Origin: JBOZRQ01 sp050789255
Lineage (GTDB): Bacteria; Bacillota; Sulfobacillia; Symbiobacteriales; Symbiobacteriaceae
Direction: 5' to 3'
DNA length: 64,000 nucleotides
Assembly: GCA_050789255.1 (NCBI GenBank)
Contig: JBOZRQ010000025.1
Span: forward strand, 1-64,000
Shown: piece by piece, positions 35,497-44,596 of the stretch
Layout of the letters: every line of letters begins with the position of its first letter
Numbering within the stretch: the first letter of the stretch is position 1
Notes under the pieces: model-generated
Told to the model about the DNA's origin: nothing
Seen by the model: the letters and a program-made list of their open reading frames with translations, nothing else
Database searches by the model: none
Translations under genes and position numbers: made by a program

Positions 35497-36270
35497 ACTT
35501 GTCGCTCCTCCCCAGATAGGAAATACGTTGGCCCGGTCCAAACGTACATCAGGGCCGGGGGCGGGCGCTTCTCCGAAGTTGCGCAACATTCGGCTCCGGA
35601 AGAGGGCGAGAATCGGGGGCGAGGTGGGCAACCGTTCGTGAAGCTGTAGGATGATGTGCTCGCCTGGCTCGACCTCGGCCGTCCCAACCGCCCAGGCTTG
35701 GCCCACCTCGCCGGGGTAGCGGGCGGGGGAGGTGACTGCGAAGGCCGCGGCATAGGATCGTCCGGCGGGGACGCCGCACAGAGTTACGTAGCCCGGACTC
35801 TCCAGCACGCCCTCGAGCAGCGGAAAGCCCGCCAGATCCGGCCTGGTGAAGAGGCCCAGATAGATTGCGCCCTGCTGCTGCTTTGGGAGGTCCACCGTGA
35901 CCCGGACGCTCCCCTGGCCAGACGGAGGCGGCGGCGCCGCCTGCCGGCCCGCCGCCACCTCGCGGTACGCAGAGGGGGATAACCCGGTGTGGCTCCGGAA
36001 GACCCGGCTGAAGGTGCCCATGCTGCTGTACCCAACCGCCAGGGCCACCTCTGTGACCGGGTCACCGGTATGGGCCAGCAACCGCAGGGCCCGAAGTACC
36101 CGAAGGCGGGCCAGGTAGCTCCGCAGGGGGATTCCTGTGACCCGGTGGACCATGCGGCTGAAGTGATACGGGCTGTAGCCAACCCGGCCTGCCGTAGCAG
36201 CCAGGTCGAGGCACTCCTCCAGATCCGCCAACATATGCCGGAGCGCGAGGTCCACCGTTGCCCAGCTCAT
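35122..36270 (-). CDS. AraC-family regulator fused to a VOC (glyoxalase-like) domain
   Basis: A 382-residue frame. AraC helix-turn-helix pair at about 8-105 (VGYSPYHFSRMV; AVGYSSMGTFSRVFRSHTG), a GyrI-like or ligand-binding middle at about 120-245, and a VOC metal-binding fold at about 259-378 (SALIYVREMDRSVDFYSKLLGA; VTVADPDGNIIELYEV). An internal ATG at 35496 (residue 259) is preceded by GGGGAGGAGC at good spacing and begins exactly at the VOC domain. The VOC protein may therefore also be made alone, or two genes have become one frame. The full-length ATG at 36270 has AGAAGGTG upstream. Ligand unknown. Confidence 0.8.
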   Translation of the reverse strand: MSWATVDLALRHMLADLEECLDLAATAGRVGYSPYHFSRMVHRVTGIPLRSYLARLRVLRALRLLAHTGDPVTEVALAVGYSSMGTFSRVFRSHTGLSPSAYREVAAGRQAAPPPPSGQGSVRVTVDLPKQQQGAIYLGLFTRPDLAGFPLLEGVLESPGYVTLCGVPAGRSYAAAFAVTSPARYPGEVGQAWAVGTAEVEPGEHIILQLHERLPTSPPILALFRSRMLRNFGEAPAPGPDVRLDRANVFPIWGGATSMLRGIASALIYVREMDRSVDFYSKLLGAAPVDRDPTTAMFEVAGLRLVLHRDKLPSRAGVRGAMEFDLEVSDAGACVRELAARGIAATEPRRMPWGWTLVTVADPDGNIIELYEVPDRTGNAER

Positions 36271-36288
36271 CCCAGCACCTTCTGTAAG

Positions 36289-36300
36289 TTACTAAAGTAA
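36289..36300. promoter_or_regulatory. Palindrome upstream of the AraC-VOC gene
   Basis: TTACTAAAGTAA is a perfect 12-bp palindrome 19 bp before the AraC-VOC start and 118 bp before yicC. It is a candidate operator. Confidence 0.35.
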
Positions 36301-36418
36301 AAACTCATTCTGCCGACCCGGACCGACATCCTGCCAAGATGGAGGAATACGGCAGGAAGGTATTGTCGATGAATAGAAGTAACGACTGAGTAGATCCGAG
36401 CCTGAAAGGGAGGTCCCC

Positions 36419-37297
36419 ATGGCACGCAGCATGACCGGCTTTGGCCGGGGCGAGGCGTCCGGCGATCCCGGCCGTATCGTCGTCGAGATGAAGGCGGTCA
36501 ACCACCGGTTCTCCGAGGTGGTCTTCCGCATGCCCAGGCAGTTTAACGCCCACGAGGACGCCGCCCGCAAGCTGGTACAGGCCGTGGTGGCCCGGGGCCG
36601 GGTCGACGTCTTCGTCTCCTGGGAGGCCGCCGCGAAGGCCAAGGGTGTCAAGGTTGACAAGGAACTGGCAGTAGCGTATTATAATGCCCTGAAAGAGCTA
36701 GGGGCAGAGATCGGGAGCAAATCGGAGCTAACGCTCGATACTCTGGCGAGATTGCCCGACGTGCTTACTGTCGCAGAGGGCGAGGTCACCAGCGAGGAGC
36801 TGTGGCCCGCCTTCGAGGCCGCGCTGCGCACCGCGGTCGACAGCCTGATCGCCATGCGCGAGCGCGAGGGCGCCGCCCTCGTGCAAGACCTGCAGGCCCG
36901 GGTGGACCTGCTCGCAGCCTTCCGCGAGGCGGTGGCTGAGCGGGCGCCCCAGGTCGTGCAGGAGTACCAGGCCAAGCTCGCACGCCGCCTGGATGAACTG
37001 CTGCCCCAGGGGCACGCCGTGGACCCGCAGCGGCTGGCCCAGGAGGTGGCCATCTTCGCGGATCGCTCGGACATCACCGAGGAGGTCCAGCGGCTGGCCA
37101 GCCATCTGGCCCAGTTCCGGCAGGCCCTGGCGGAAACCGAGTCCGTCGGCCGCAAGCTCGACTTTTTGGTCCAGGAGATCGGGCGAGAGATCAACACCAT
37201 CGGTTCTAAGGCCAACGATGCGGCGATTACCGCCCGCGTCGTGGAGGCCAAGGGCGAGCTCGAGCGAATCCGTGAACAGGTGCAAAACATCGAATAA
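36419..37297 (+). CDS. YicC family endoribonuclease-like protein
   Basis: A 292-residue YicC/YloC protein. Family hallmarks: SMTGFGRGE at the N-terminus, [10 protein letters not shown], and the C-terminal block [23 protein letters not shown]. Members are endoribonucleases or adaptors linked to RNA turnover. It opens the conserved Firmicute cluster. GGGAGGT precedes the ATG at 36419. Confidence 0.94.
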   Translation: MARSMTGFGRGEASGDPGRIVVEMKAVNHRFSEVVFRMPRQFNAHEDAARKLVQAVVARGRVDVFVSWEAAAKAKGVKVDKELAVAYYNALKELGAEIGSKSELTLDTLARLPDVLTVAEGEVTSEELWPAFEAALRTAVDSLIAMREREGAALVQDLQARVDLLAAFREAVAERAPQVVQEYQAKLARRLDELLPQGHAVDPQRLAQEVAIFADRSDITEEVQRLASHLAQFRQALAETESVGRKLDFLVQEIGREINTIGSKANDAAITARVVEAKGELERIREQVQNIE

Positions 37298-37329
37298 GCA
37301 GCAGTAGCGTACTAGGGAGGGCCTCCGGC

Positions 37330-37605
37330 GTGGATATTAAGCTGGTGAATATCGGCTTCGGCAACATCGTCTCGGCCAATCGCATCGTGGCGATTGTCAG
37401 CCCCGAGTCGGCGCCGATCAAGCGAATTATCTCCGAGGCCAGGGAAAAAGGGGTCCTGATCGACGCTACATACGGCCGCCGCACCCGGGCGGTCGTGATC
37501 ACGGATTCAGACCATGTCATCCTCTCGGCGGTTCAGCCCGAGACGGTGGCCCACCGGCTGACCTCCAAGGAGGTCGCCGTCACCAACGAGGAAGAGGACG
37601 AGTAG
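37330..37605 (+). CDS. remA: Extracellular matrix regulator RemA (DUF370)
   Basis: A 91-residue RemA/YlzA protein. In Bacillus, RemA is a DNA-binding activator of biofilm matrix and osmoprotection genes. Conserved pieces: [27 protein letters not shown] shortened here, then [12 protein letters not shown] and [11 protein letters not shown]. The GTG start has GGGAGGG upstream. It sits between yicC and gmk as in Bacillus. Confidence 0.95.
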   Translation: MDIKLVNIGFGNIVSANRIVAIVSPESAPIKRIISEAREKGVLIDATYGRRTRAVVITDSDHVILSAVQPETVAHRLTSKEVAVTNEEEDE

Positions 37606-37609
37606 GTCA

Positions 37610-38239
37610 ATGCCCATCAAGGCCAAAGGATTGCTGATCGTCGTTACGGGGCCCAGCGCAGTCGGCAAGGGCACAATTTGCCGTGCACTGCTGCAGGAAG
37701 CCCCCGACGTGCGTTTCTCCGTGTCGGTGACCACCCGGGCCGCCCGGCCCGGCGAGGTGAACGGGGTCGAGTATTTCTTCCTGAGCCATGACCAGTTCCA
37801 GGAGAAGATCCGGCATGGCGAACTGTTGGAGTGGGCTGAGGTTTATGGGAACTATTACGGCACCCCTCGTGCATACGTAGAAGAGGTGACCGACGGCGGC
37901 CAGGATGTGATCCTGGACATCGACATGCAGGGCGCCCGCTCTGTGCGCGAGGCCTACCCCGGCGCCGTCTCCGTCTTCGTGATCCCGCCCTCCATGGAGG
38001 CGCTTCGGCAGCGCATCGCAGCCCGGGGCACCGAGACGCCCGAGTCGGTGCAGCGCCGCCTTCAGGAGGCGCCTCGCTGGATTCAGGAAGGCCTCACCTA
38101 TGACTATGTCATCGTAAACGACGACCTGCGCAGCGCGGTTAACCATCTCCGTTCCATTATTGAGGCCGAGAAGAGCCGTGTGGTGCGCCGGGGCCGTCTC
38201 ATGATTCAACGCTTGCTAGAGAAAGGGGAGTTGGACTGA
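37610..38239 (+). CDS. gmk: Guanylate kinase
   Basis: Phosphorylates GMP to GDP with ATP. The 209-residue protein has a P-loop GPSAVGKGT, the GMP-binding SVTTRAARPGEVNG segment with Y in VEYFF, and the IDMQGARSV lid region. It starts 4 bp after remA. Confidence 0.96.
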   Translation: MPIKAKGLLIVVTGPSAVGKGTICRALLQEAPDVRFSVSVTTRAARPGEVNGVEYFFLSHDQFQEKIRHGELLEWAEVYGNYYGTPRAYVEEVTDGGQDVILDIDMQGARSVREAYPGAVSVFVIPPSMEALRQRIAARGTETPESVQRRLQEAPRWIQEGLTYDYVIVNDDLRSAVNHLRSIIEAEKSRVVRRGRLMIQRLLEKGELD

Positions 38240-38240
38240 G

Positions 38241-38450
38241 ATGATCAAACCCTCTCTGGACCAGCTGTCGGAAAAGGTCGACTCCAAGTATACCCTGGTG
38301 ATCCTGTCGGCCCGCCGCGGGCGCGACATTCAGGGCGGTAAGCCCAAGCAGGTCGATTCCCGCTCGAACAAGCCCGTCACCATCGCCCTTGAGGAGCTGG
38401 TGGCCGGCAAGCTCTTCTTCGAGCGGACCCGCCCGGTCGCCAAGCAGTAA
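38241..38450 (+). CDS. rpoZ: RNA polymerase omega subunit
   Basis: A 69-residue omega protein (PSLDQLSEKVDSKYTLVILSARRGRDI, with KPVTIALEELVAGKL near the end). It helps fold and hold the beta-prime subunit. It begins 1 bp after the gmk stop and is followed by a terminator hairpin. Confidence 0.93.
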   Translation: MIKPSLDQLSEKVDSKYTLVILSARRGRDIQGGKPKQVDSRSNKPVTIALEELVAGKLFFERTRPVAKQ

Positions 38451-38470
38451 CCTTACGACGAGCCCAACTG

Positions 38471-38494
38471 AGGGCGCCCGGCCTCGGGCGCCCT
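38471..38494 (+). terminator. Hairpin terminator after rpoZ
   Basis: AGGGCGCCCG and CGGGCGCCCT with a GCCT loop, followed by ATTTCT. Probably partial, since the next gene follows in the same direction. Confidence 0.7.
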
Positions 38495-38520
38495 ATTTCT
38501 GCTAGGGGGATGTCGCTTAC

Positions 38521-39717
38521 ATGCTGCAAGGGAAAACGGTACTGCTCGGCGTCAGCGGCGGCATTGCAGCCTACAAGGCGGTGGAGGTCACCTCCCGGCT
38601 GGTCAAGCTGGGCGCCGCCGTCCACGTTCTCATGACCGCTGCGGCCACCCGACTGGTGGCCCCTTTGACTTTTCAGGCGATCTCCGGCAACCCGGTGCGG
38701 GTGGACCTGCTGGGCGAGCAAACCCTGGGCCACGTCGACCACGTGACCCTGACCCACCGGGCCGATCTGATGATCATTGCCCCGGCCACGGCCAACACCG
38801 TTGCCAACCTGGCCGGGGGCCATGCGGGCGACTGGGTCTGCGTCACCGCCCTGGGGGTACAGTGCCCGGTGCTGCTCTGCCCCGCCATGGAGGCGGAGAT
38901 GTACGCCAACCCGCTCACCCAGCGGAACATCGAAACGCTGCGGGGCCTTGGCTGGCGGGTGATGGAGCCCCGCGAGGGGCGCCTCGCCTCCGGCCTGATG
39001 GGCAAGGGCCGGCTGCCCGAGCCGGCAGAGATCGTGGAGGAGGCGCTGGCGCTGATGCGGCCCCGGCGCGATCTGGTGGGCCGCAAGGTGCTGGTCACCG
39101 CCGGCACCACCCGGGAGCCGATGGACCCGGTCCGCTTCATCGGCAACCGCTCCACCGGCAAGATGGGCTATGCCATCGCCGAGGTGGCCGCCGCCCGGGG
39201 CGCCGAGGTCACCCTGATCAGTGGGCCGTCCTCGTTGAAACCACCTGCGGGGGTGAGGCTGGTCGCCATCGAGAGCTGCCTGCAGCTGCTCGACGCCTGC
39301 CTCGCCGAGTTCCCCGGCGTCGACATCGCCATCGGGGCGGCGGCCCCGGCCGACTACCGGCCAGCCGTCTACCACGATCAGAAGATCAAGAAGGCCGGCG
39401 ATGAGCTGACCATCGCCCTGGTAAAGAACCCCGATGTGATCGCCGAACTGGGCCACCGCAAGCGGCCCGGCCAGGTGGTGGTCTCCTTCGCCGCCGAGAC
39501 GCAGAACCTGATCGAGAACGCCAAGGGTAAGCTGGTCAAGAAGAACAGCGACTTCGTCGTCGCCAACGACGTGACCGCCGAGGGCGCCGGCTTCGGGGTC
39601 GACACGAACCGGGTCTCCTTCGTCACCCTTGATTCCGTCGAGGAGATGCCGCTCTTAAGCAAGCGTGAGGTGGCCGACCGGATTCTCGACAAGGCGGTGT
39701 CGCTGCTTGACCGCTGA
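38521..39717 (+). CDS. coaBC: Bifunctional phosphopantothenoylcysteine decarboxylase/synthetase
   Basis: A 398-residue fusion for coenzyme A. CoaC half: GVSGGIAAYKA, the active-site His region (HVDHVTL), CPAMEAEMY and SGLMGKGRLPEP. CoaB half from about residue 187: VLVTAGTTREPMDPVRFIGNRSTGKMG, then IGAAAPADYRP and KKNSDFVVANDV. Length is normal. The stop overlaps the start of priA. Confidence 0.96.
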   Translation: MLQGKTVLLGVSGGIAAYKAVEVTSRLVKLGAAVHVLMTAAATRLVAPLTFQAISGNPVRVDLLGEQTLGHVDHVTLTHRADLMIIAPATANTVANLAGGHAGDWVCVTALGVQCPVLLCPAMEAEMYANPLTQRNIETLRGLGWRVMEPREGRLASGLMGKGRLPEPAEIVEEALALMRPRRDLVGRKVLVTAGTTREPMDPVRFIGNRSTGKMGYAIAEVAAARGAEVTLISGPSSLKPPAGVRLVAIESCLQLLDACLAEFPGVDIAIGAAAPADYRPAVYHDQKIKKAGDELTIALVKNPDVIAELGHRKRPGQVVVSFAAETQNLIENAKGKLVKKNSDFVVANDVTAEGAGFGVDTNRVSFVTLDSVEEMPLLSKREVADRILDKAVSLLDR

Positions 39718-41956
39718 ACTGGCACAGGTCGCAGTCGACGTGACGGCGGAGGGGACTGACAGGCTCTATACCTATGAGGTGCCCAAGTCCCTTGCCGGGC
39801 GCCTGGTGCCCGGGCAGTGGGTGAGGGTGCAGTTCGGCCCGCGCCCCCTGGTGGGGCTCTACGTGGGCCGTGCCGACGCCCCGCCCGAGGGGGTCAACGT
39901 CAAGCCGATCCAGGGGCTGCTCCCCGAGATTCCGCCGATTCCGGAGCCGCTGATCGAGCTGGCCCGCTGGACCGCCGAGCGCTATCTCTCCACCTTTGCC
40001 GCCGCCCTGCGGCTGCTCCTGCCCGCCGAGGCCCGGCGCCAGGAGGTGAGGACGCTCAAGATCACCCACTACGAGCTCCTGCTGGACGATGACGTGGTCG
40101 GCGAGATCGCAGACGGGGTCCGCAAGCGGGCGCCCAAGCAGGCGGCCCTCCTTGACTACCTGGTGTCCCATCAAGGCCAGGCCAGCCTTCCGGAGCTCAC
40201 ACAAGCGCTTGGTGAGGGTATCCGGGAGCCAGTGCGGGTGGCCTTGCAGCGCGGCTGGATCGCCGAGGGCGAGCAGGTCAAGCGCCGGGACCCCTTTGCC
40301 GGGTCGCAGGTGGCGGCAGTGGCACCCCCGGAGCTGACGCCAGAGCAAGCCTCGGCGCTCCAGTCGATCGAGCAGGAGCTGATCGCCCCGCCGGGCTTCC
40401 GCCAACCCGTGCTGATCCACGGCGTGACCGGCTCGGGCAAAACCGAGCTCTACCTGCGGTCGATCGCCGCGGTCCAGAAGCTGGGCAAGCAGGCGATCTG
40501 CCTGGTGCCCGAGATATCGCTGACCCCGCAGATGATCCACCGCTTCCGCTCCCGCTTCGGCAAGGCGGTCGCCGTGCTGCACAGCGCACTCTCCGCCGGC
40601 GAACGCTTCGATGAGTGGCAGCGGATCCGGCGGGGTGAGGTCACGATCGCCGTCGGCGCTCGCAGTGCCGTCTTCGCACCCTTTGACAACGTGGGCCTTA
40701 TCATTATTGATGAGGAACATGAGCATAGCTACAAGCAGGAGAGCCCGGCGCCGTGCTACCACGCCCGCGAGGTAGCCGAGGAGCGGGCCCGGCTGGAGGG
40801 CGCCCTTCTGGTGCTAGGCAGCGCCACCCCGGCGCTGGAGTCCTTCCACAAGGCCGACCACGGCGAGTACCGGCTGGTCACCCTGGCGAATCGGGTCGAC
40901 ATTCGCCCGATGCCCGCCGTCACCCTGGTGGACATGCGGGAGGAGCTGCGCACCGGCAACCGCTCGATCTTCAGCCAGGCGCTGCAGCAAGCGCTGGACC
41001 AAACGATCGCAGCGGGGGAGCAGGCGATCCTGTTCCTGAACCGCCGGGGCTACAACACCTTCATCATGTGCCGGGCCTGCGGCGAGGCGGTGCAGTGCCC
41101 CAACTGCGCCGTCGCCATGACCTACCACCTGGGCGATAACCACCTGGCGTGCCACTACTGCGACCACATGACCCGGGTGCCCACGGTCTGCCCGAACTGC
41201 CAGTCCAAGCAGATCCGGCACATGGGCGCCGGCACCGAGCGGGTGGAGGAGGAGCTGAACAAGCTCTACCCGAAGATTCGCGTCGCCCGCATGGATGTGG
41301 ACACCACGCGGCGCAAGGGCTCCCACGCCCAGATCCTCGGCGCCTTCGGGGACCGCAAGATCGACGTGCTGGTGGGCACGCAGATGATCGCCAAGGGGCT
41401 TGACTTCCCCGAGGTAACGCTGGTCGGCGTGGTGCTGGCCGATACCTCGCTCAACCTGCCCGACTTCCGGGCGGCGGAGCGCACCTTCCAGCTGGTCACC
41501 CAGGTGGCCGGCCGGGCGGGCCGGGGACTGAAGCCGGGCCGGGTGCTGGTGCAGACCTACCAGCCCGAGCATTACAGCCTGCTGGCCGCCAGCGAGCACG
41601 ACTTCGAGCAGTTCTACGACAAGGAGATCGCCTTCCGCCAGCAAATGGAGTACCCGCCCTTCTCCAACCTGATCCACATGGTCGTCTCAGGCGAGGATGA
41701 GGCGCAGGTCTCGGCCGGCGCCCAGGCGATCGCCGACCTGCTGGTGGCCGGCCGCTTCAGCGGCGCCGTGTTAGGCCCCGCTCCGGCGCCCCTGGCCAAG
41801 CTGCGCGGGCAGTTCCGCTATCACCTGGTGCTCAAGGGCAAGTCGATCCAGCAGATGGCCCGGGAGGTGCGCACGGCGTTTGCCGCGGGCGGCAAGTGGC
41901 GAAAATCGAAGGAGATCAAACTCAGTGTGGACGTGGGACCGGTGAGCATGCTATGA
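39707..41956 (+). CDS. priA: Primosomal helicase PriA
   Basis: Restarts stalled replication forks. The 749-residue protein has the DNA-binding N-terminal domain, Walker A GVTGSGKTELYL, DEEHEHSYKQ, and a zinc-binding region with eight cysteines (CRAC, CPNC, CHYC, CPNC). The helicase C-terminal part includes GTQMIAKGLDFP and AGRAGRG. The TTG at 39707, overlapping coaBC by 11 bp, is chosen because AAGGCGGTG precedes it and the family start follows (QVAVDV). Confidence 0.95.
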   Translation: MTAELAQVAVDVTAEGTDRLYTYEVPKSLAGRLVPGQWVRVQFGPRPLVGLYVGRADAPPEGVNVKPIQGLLPEIPPIPEPLIELARWTAERYLSTFAAALRLLLPAEARRQEVRTLKITHYELLLDDDVVGEIADGVRKRAPKQAALLDYLVSHQGQASLPELTQALGEGIREPVRVALQRGWIAEGEQVKRRDPFAGSQVAAVAPPELTPEQASALQSIEQELIAPPGFRQPVLIHGVTGSGKTELYLRSIAAVQKLGKQAICLVPEISLTPQMIHRFRSRFGKAVAVLHSALSAGERFDEWQRIRRGEVTIAVGARSAVFAPFDNVGLIIIDEEHEHSYKQESPAPCYHAREVAEERARLEGALLVLGSATPALESFHKADHGEYRLVTLANRVDIRPMPAVTLVDMREELRTGNRSIFSQALQQALDQTIAAGEQAILFLNRRGYNTFIMCRACGEAVQCPNCAVAMTYHLGDNHLACHYCDHMTRVPTVCPNCQSKQIRHMGAGTERVEEELNKLYPKIRVARMDVDTTRRKGSHAQILGAFGDRKIDVLVGTQMIAKGLDFPEVTLVGVVLADTSLNLPDFRAAERTFQLVTQVAGRAGRGLKPGRVLVQTYQPEHYSLLAASEHDFEQFYDKEIAFRQQMEYPPFSNLIHMVVSGEDEAQVSAGAQAIADLLVAGRFSGAVLGPAPAPLAKLRGQFRYHLVLKGKSIQQMAREVRTAFAAGGKWRKSKEIKLSVDVGPVSML

Positions 41957-42126
41957 CCGATATTCTTCCGAGCCTATTTTTGATCGGGGCCGGCGGCTAC
42001 TTCTACTGGACCGCCACCCAGCCTGACCACGCCAACCCGAAGGCCGCCAAAGCGATTGGCATCGGTCTGGCGGCGCTGGGCGTGGGCGCCCTTATCTATT
42101 CGATCATCAAGCGAGTCAGTTCATAG
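41953..42126 (+). CDS. Small two-helix membrane protein
   Basis: A 57-residue protein with two hydrophobic segments (about 6-20 and 33-52) whose ATG overlaps the priA stop (ATGA). Family not recognised; the overlap and reading direction indicate translational coupling with priA. Confidence 0.7.
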   Translation: MTDILPSLFLIGAGGYFYWTATQPDHANPKAAKAIGIGLAALGVGALIYSIIKRVSS

Positions 42127-42141
42127 GAGGATGTAGCACCC

Positions 42142-42717
42142 ATGGCGATCCTGGAGATCGTGAAAGACCCGGCCGAGGTTCTGCGCAAGAAGGCCAAGCC
42201 GGTGACCAAGATCAACAAGGAACTGAAGACCCTGCTCGACGACATGCTCGAGACCATGCGGGTGGCGCCGGGCGTTGGCCTGGCGGGACCCCAGGTGGGC
42301 GTCTCCAAGCGGATCATCGTCGTGGAGTATGAAGATGATGTCTATCAGCTGATCAACCCCGAGATCGTCAAGAGCGAGGGCTGGGTCCAGGGGCCCGAGG
42401 GCTGCCTGTCGATTCCCGGCTTCGTGGGCGATGTCTACCGCTACGAGAAGGTGCGCGTGGTGGCGCTTGACCGCAACGGCGCCAAGGTCTGGATCGATGC
42501 AGAGGGCTGGCTGGCCCGCATCTTCCAGCACGAGATCGACCACCTCGACGGGATCATGTACACCGACAAGGCTAGTCACCTGCGGGAGGTGAAGCCCGGC
42601 GAGGAGGATATGGCGGAGGGCGCCGAGGAGACCGAGGCCGAGTCCAACGCCGCCACCAAGCCGCTCACCATCGCTGAGCGCCGTGCCCGGCGGGCTGCAG
42701 CGAGTCAGGGGGAATAA
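42142..42717 (+). CDS. def: Peptide deformylase
   Basis: Removes formyl from new protein N-termini. The 191-residue protein has all three motifs: GVGLAGPQ, EGCLS and the metal site QHEIDHLDG. A 35-residue, acidic then basic C-terminal extension goes beyond the usual length. TAGGAGG precedes the ATG at 42142. Confidence 0.96.
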   Translation: MAILEIVKDPAEVLRKKAKPVTKINKELKTLLDDMLETMRVAPGVGLAGPQVGVSKRIIVVEYEDDVYQLINPEIVKSEGWVQGPEGCLSIPGFVGDVYRYEKVRVVALDRNGAKVWIDAEGWLARIFQHEIDHLDGIMYTDKASHLREVKPGEEDMAEGAEETEAESNAATKPLTIAERRARRAAASQGE

Positions 42718-42720
42718 CCG

Positions 42721-43668
42721 TTGCTGAAGGTCCTGTTCATGGGCACGCCCGAGTTCGCTGCCGATAGCCTGAAAGCGCTGCTGGCGGCGGGATATCCGAT
42801 CGTAGGCGTGGTGACGCAGCCCGACAAGCCGGTGGGCCGGGGCGGCAAGCTCCAGGCATCGCCGGTCAAGGAGCTGGCGCTGGCGCATAACATTCCGGTC
42901 TTTCAGCCCAAGCGGGTGCGGCGCCCCGAGGTGATCGCACAGCTGAAGGAGCTGGGCTCCGATATCACCGTCGTGGTGGCCTTCGGCCAGATCCTCTCCA
43001 AGGAGGCCCTGGAGATCAGCCCGCTGGGCTCGGTCAACGTCCACGGGTCGATCCTGCCGCGCTGGCGGGGCGCCGCCCCGATTCAGCGGGCGGTCATGGC
43101 GGGCGATACCGAGACCGGCGTCACCACCATGTGGATGGATGAGGGCATGGACACCGGTGACATGTGCCTGATCGCCAAGACCCCGATCGGCCCGGAGGAT
43201 ACATTCACCGCGGTGCACGACCGTCTGGCGACGATTGGCGCCGACCTGCTGGTGGAGACCTTGAAGCAGATCGAGGCCGGCACGGCGCCCCGGATTCCCC
43301 AGCCGGCGGAGGGCGTCACCCACGCTGCGAAGATCGAGAAGGCGGATGAGGCGATTGACTGGTCGCGGCCGGCGGCTGAGCTTGTCAATCAAATTCGCGG
43401 GCTGAATGCGAGCCCCGGGGCGTACACAAATGGCCCCAAGGGGAGTCTAAAGGTATGGAAGGCCTCGCTCTATCCGGGTGATGGCGGCGGCGCCGAACCC
43501 GGCACCGTGGTACAGGTGGTCAAGCGCCACGGCTTCGTGGTCGCCACGGGCGACGGGCTGTTGCTCGTGCAGGAGGTACAGCCGCCCGGCAAGGGACGCA
43601 TGGACGCTCAGTCCTACGTCAACGGCGGCGGCGCTGCGGTCGGGGTGCAGTTCTTAGCGAATTCTTAG
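42721..43668 (+). CDS. fmt: Methionyl-tRNA formyltransferase
   Basis: Formylates initiator Met-tRNA. The 315-residue protein has FMGTPEFAADSL, NVHGSILPRWRGAAPIQRA (catalytic region) and the C-terminal OB-like domain. The TTG start lies 3 bp after def. The stop lies inside a perfect 11-bp tandem duplication (43651-43661 and 43662-43672); with one copy the frame would run about ten codons farther. Confidence 0.95.
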   Translation: MLKVLFMGTPEFAADSLKALLAAGYPIVGVVTQPDKPVGRGGKLQASPVKELALAHNIPVFQPKRVRRPEVIAQLKELGSDITVVVAFGQILSKEALEISPLGSVNVHGSILPRWRGAAPIQRAVMAGDTETGVTTMWMDEGMDTGDMCLIAKTPIGPEDTFTAVHDRLATIGADLLVETLKQIEAGTAPRIPQPAEGVTHAAKIEKADEAIDWSRPAAELVNQIRGLNASPGAYTNGPKGSLKVWKASLYPGDGGGAEPGTVVQVVKRHGFVVATGDGLLLVQEVQPPGKGRMDAQSYVNGGGAAVGVQFLANS

Positions 43669-43741
43669 CGAACCTTTCGGGGTCATGCGTTATCTTAGAG
43701 ATATAGAACAACACTCTAGGGTATATGGAGGAGGGGCTCGA

Positions 43742-44449
43742 ATGCCGTTCTTCTTTGGCGATGCGACGATGATCTTCCTGATCCCGGCGATGATTCTCGT
43801 CTTCTGGGCTCAGTACAAGGTCCGGTCTACCTTTGACCACTGGTCCAATGTACACACCCGTGCGGGTGTTACCGCCGCCGACGTGGCGCGCCAGATCCTG
43901 CAGCAGCACAACATCACCGATGTGGCTGTGGAGCGGGTCCCCGGGCATCTGACTGACCATTACGACCCGAAGGCCAAGGTCCTGCGTCTGTCCGACGCCA
44001 CCTACCACAGCACCTCGGTGGCGGCCATTGGCGTGGCGGCCCACGAGGCCGGCCATGCGGTACAGCACGACGTGGCCTACATTCCGCTCCACATGCGCAA
44101 CCTGATCTTCCCGGTCGCCCGCATTGGCGACATGTTCGGCCCGTTCATCGTGATTCTGGGCTTCCTGTTCCGCGGCGATACAGGTTTCTTCCTGATCGAC
44201 GCCGGAATCATCCTCTTCACCCTGGCCGTAGGCTTCTACATCATCACGCTGCCGGTGGAGTTCAACGCTTCCAGCCGCGCCGTGGCGATCCTGGAGGGCG
44301 GCGGCTACCTGACCCGCGAAGAGGTGGGCGGCGCCCGCAAGGTGCTGAACGCCGCAGCCCTGACCTACGTGGCGGCTGCCGCGGCGTCCGTCTCGCAGCT
44401 CCTGCGCCTGATCTTCCTGCGTAACATGGCCCGGGGCCGGGACGAGTAG
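43742..44449 (+). CDS. Zinc-dependent membrane protease (YugP-like)
   Basis: A 235-residue integral membrane metallopeptidase of the Zn_peptidase_2/YugP family. One N-terminal helix, the metal site AAHEAGHAVQH at about 118-128, a hydrophobic pair of helices, then LPVEFNASSRAVAIL with the third ligand. GGAGGAGGGG precedes the ATG at 43742. In several clostridia this gene follows fmt and precedes rsmB; here rsmB is 14.9 kb away. Confidence 0.9.
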   Translation: MPFFFGDATMIFLIPAMILVFWAQYKVRSTFDHWSNVHTRAGVTAADVARQILQQHNITDVAVERVPGHLTDHYDPKAKVLRLSDATYHSTSVAAIGVAAHEAGHAVQHDVAYIPLHMRNLIFPVARIGDMFGPFIVILGFLFRGDTGFFLIDAGIILFTLAVGFYIITLPVEFNASSRAVAILEGGGYLTREEVGGARKVLNAAALTYVAAAAASVSQLLRLIFLRNMARGRDE

Positions 44450-44469
44450 TTCATTCTTTAGCACCCGTA

Positions 44470-44499
44470 GGGGGCGGTCTTTGCGACCGCCCCCTTTTT
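44470..44499 (+). terminator. Strong intrinsic terminator
   Basis: GGGGGCGGTC (44470-44479) and GACCGCCCCC (44485-44494) with a 5-nt loop and TTTTT after it. It ends the core cluster transcript. Confidence 0.95.
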
Positions 44500-44559
44500 G
44501 CGTTTCCGGACATTTATATCGCCGCGGACTTTTCGGCGTTTCACGCCTTGTCGTCCCCC

Positions 44560-44589
44560 GCACGGCCTCGCCGCTTTGCGGCGCCGTGC
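44560..44589. repeat. GC-rich hairpin in the 290-bp intergenic region
   Basis: GCACGGC (44560-44566) pairs with GCCGTGC (44583-44589), with an inner GCCGC/GCGGC pair. It directly precedes the larger inverted-repeat element. Confidence 0.5.
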
Positions 44590-44596
44590 TCGGGAT

